Below are positions 5,714 to 5,759 of a stretch of 5,759 nucleotides of DNA, in pieces. The first letter of the stretch is position 1, and each line of letters begins with the position of its first letter. This DNA is from an uncultured Veillonella sp. Lineage in GTDB: Bacteria > Bacillota > Negativicutes > Veillonellales > Veillonellaceae. The stretch is from contig USQK01000075.1 in the NCBI GenBank assembly GCA_900556785.1, positions 1 through 5,759 on the forward strand. Reading direction: 5' to 3'. The position numbers and the translations under genes were made by a program. The notes below the pieces were generated by a model. It ran no database searches and had not been told where the DNA came from. It saw only the letters and a list, made by a program, of their open reading frames with translations.

Positions 5714-5748
5714 AAAAAGGCGGTACAACCAAATGGTTGTACCGCCTT
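5714..5748 (-). terminator. Strong rho-independent terminator of a gene beyond the right edge
   Basis: AAGGCGGTACAACCA (5717-5731) and TGGTTGTACCGCCTT (5734-5748) form a perfect stem of about 14-15 bp with a tiny loop. The AAAAA run at 5714-5718 becomes TTTTT after the stem on the minus strand, so the terminator works for transcription coming from the right. It insulates the downstream operon from that unseen minus-strand gene. There is no useful T-run on the plus strand. Confidence 0.8.
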
Positions 5749-5759
5749 GATTCATCAAT

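Noticed and set aside
1..5759. CRISPR arrays, tRNA or rRNA genes, insertion sequences
   Set aside because: I saw no regularly spaced direct repeats, no tRNA cloverleaf or rRNA signature, and no transposase-like protein or long terminal inverted repeats.

Overview
The window holds six protein-coding genes in three transcription units. It looks like a chromosome segment from an anaerobic, low-to-moderate GC member of the Bacillota, probably a Negativicute such as Veillonella. That placement is an impression from codon use, AT-rich spacers, strong AAAGGAG-type ribosome sites and gene content; the window contains no marker gene that settles it.

Left part (1-1519, mostly minus strand): a cluster of short palindromes at 35-92 and a bidirectional terminator at 100-133 precede a two-gene minus-strand operon. 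The operon encodes a YedE/FdhT-type membrane protein (458-1519) and then a small DUF3343 protein (192-440). Centre (1520-2837): a 120-bp divergent promoter region with two nested inverted repeats separates yedE from a plus-strand cysteine desulfurase/selenocysteine lyase-like gene (1640-2797), which ends in a strong terminator. YedE, DUF3343 and this aminotransferase class V family are known to occur together with selD in selenium-utilisation loci. The left half is therefore best read as a selenium (or reactive sulfur) uptake and mobilisation cassette: YedE imports, the PLP enzyme releases Se/S, and the small Cys protein may carry it. No selD, selA, selB or yedF is visible here.

Right part (2846-5395, minus strand): a tight three-gene operon. 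It encodes a Tat-exported ModA-like solute-binding protein, a four-helix polyferredoxin of the NapH type, and a stand-alone NifB-type radical SAM enzyme. Spacing is an 8-bp overlap and then a 2-bp gap, so the three products very likely act in one process. The NifB-like protein keeps the radical SAM cysteines, the SAM-binding motifs and the extra His/Cys positions that hold the precursor clusters in nitrogenase NifB, yet no nitrogenase gene is present in the window. This operon is the most interesting object here: a possible nitrogenase-independent complex iron-sulfur cofactor or metal-handling system that joins a periplasmic binding protein, a membrane electron conduit and a cluster-building enzyme.

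Right edge (5360-5759): 400 bp without a convincing gene. It contains the operon promoter with a dyad around its -10 box, several small AT-rich hairpins, and a strong minus-strand terminator belonging to a gene beyond the right edge.
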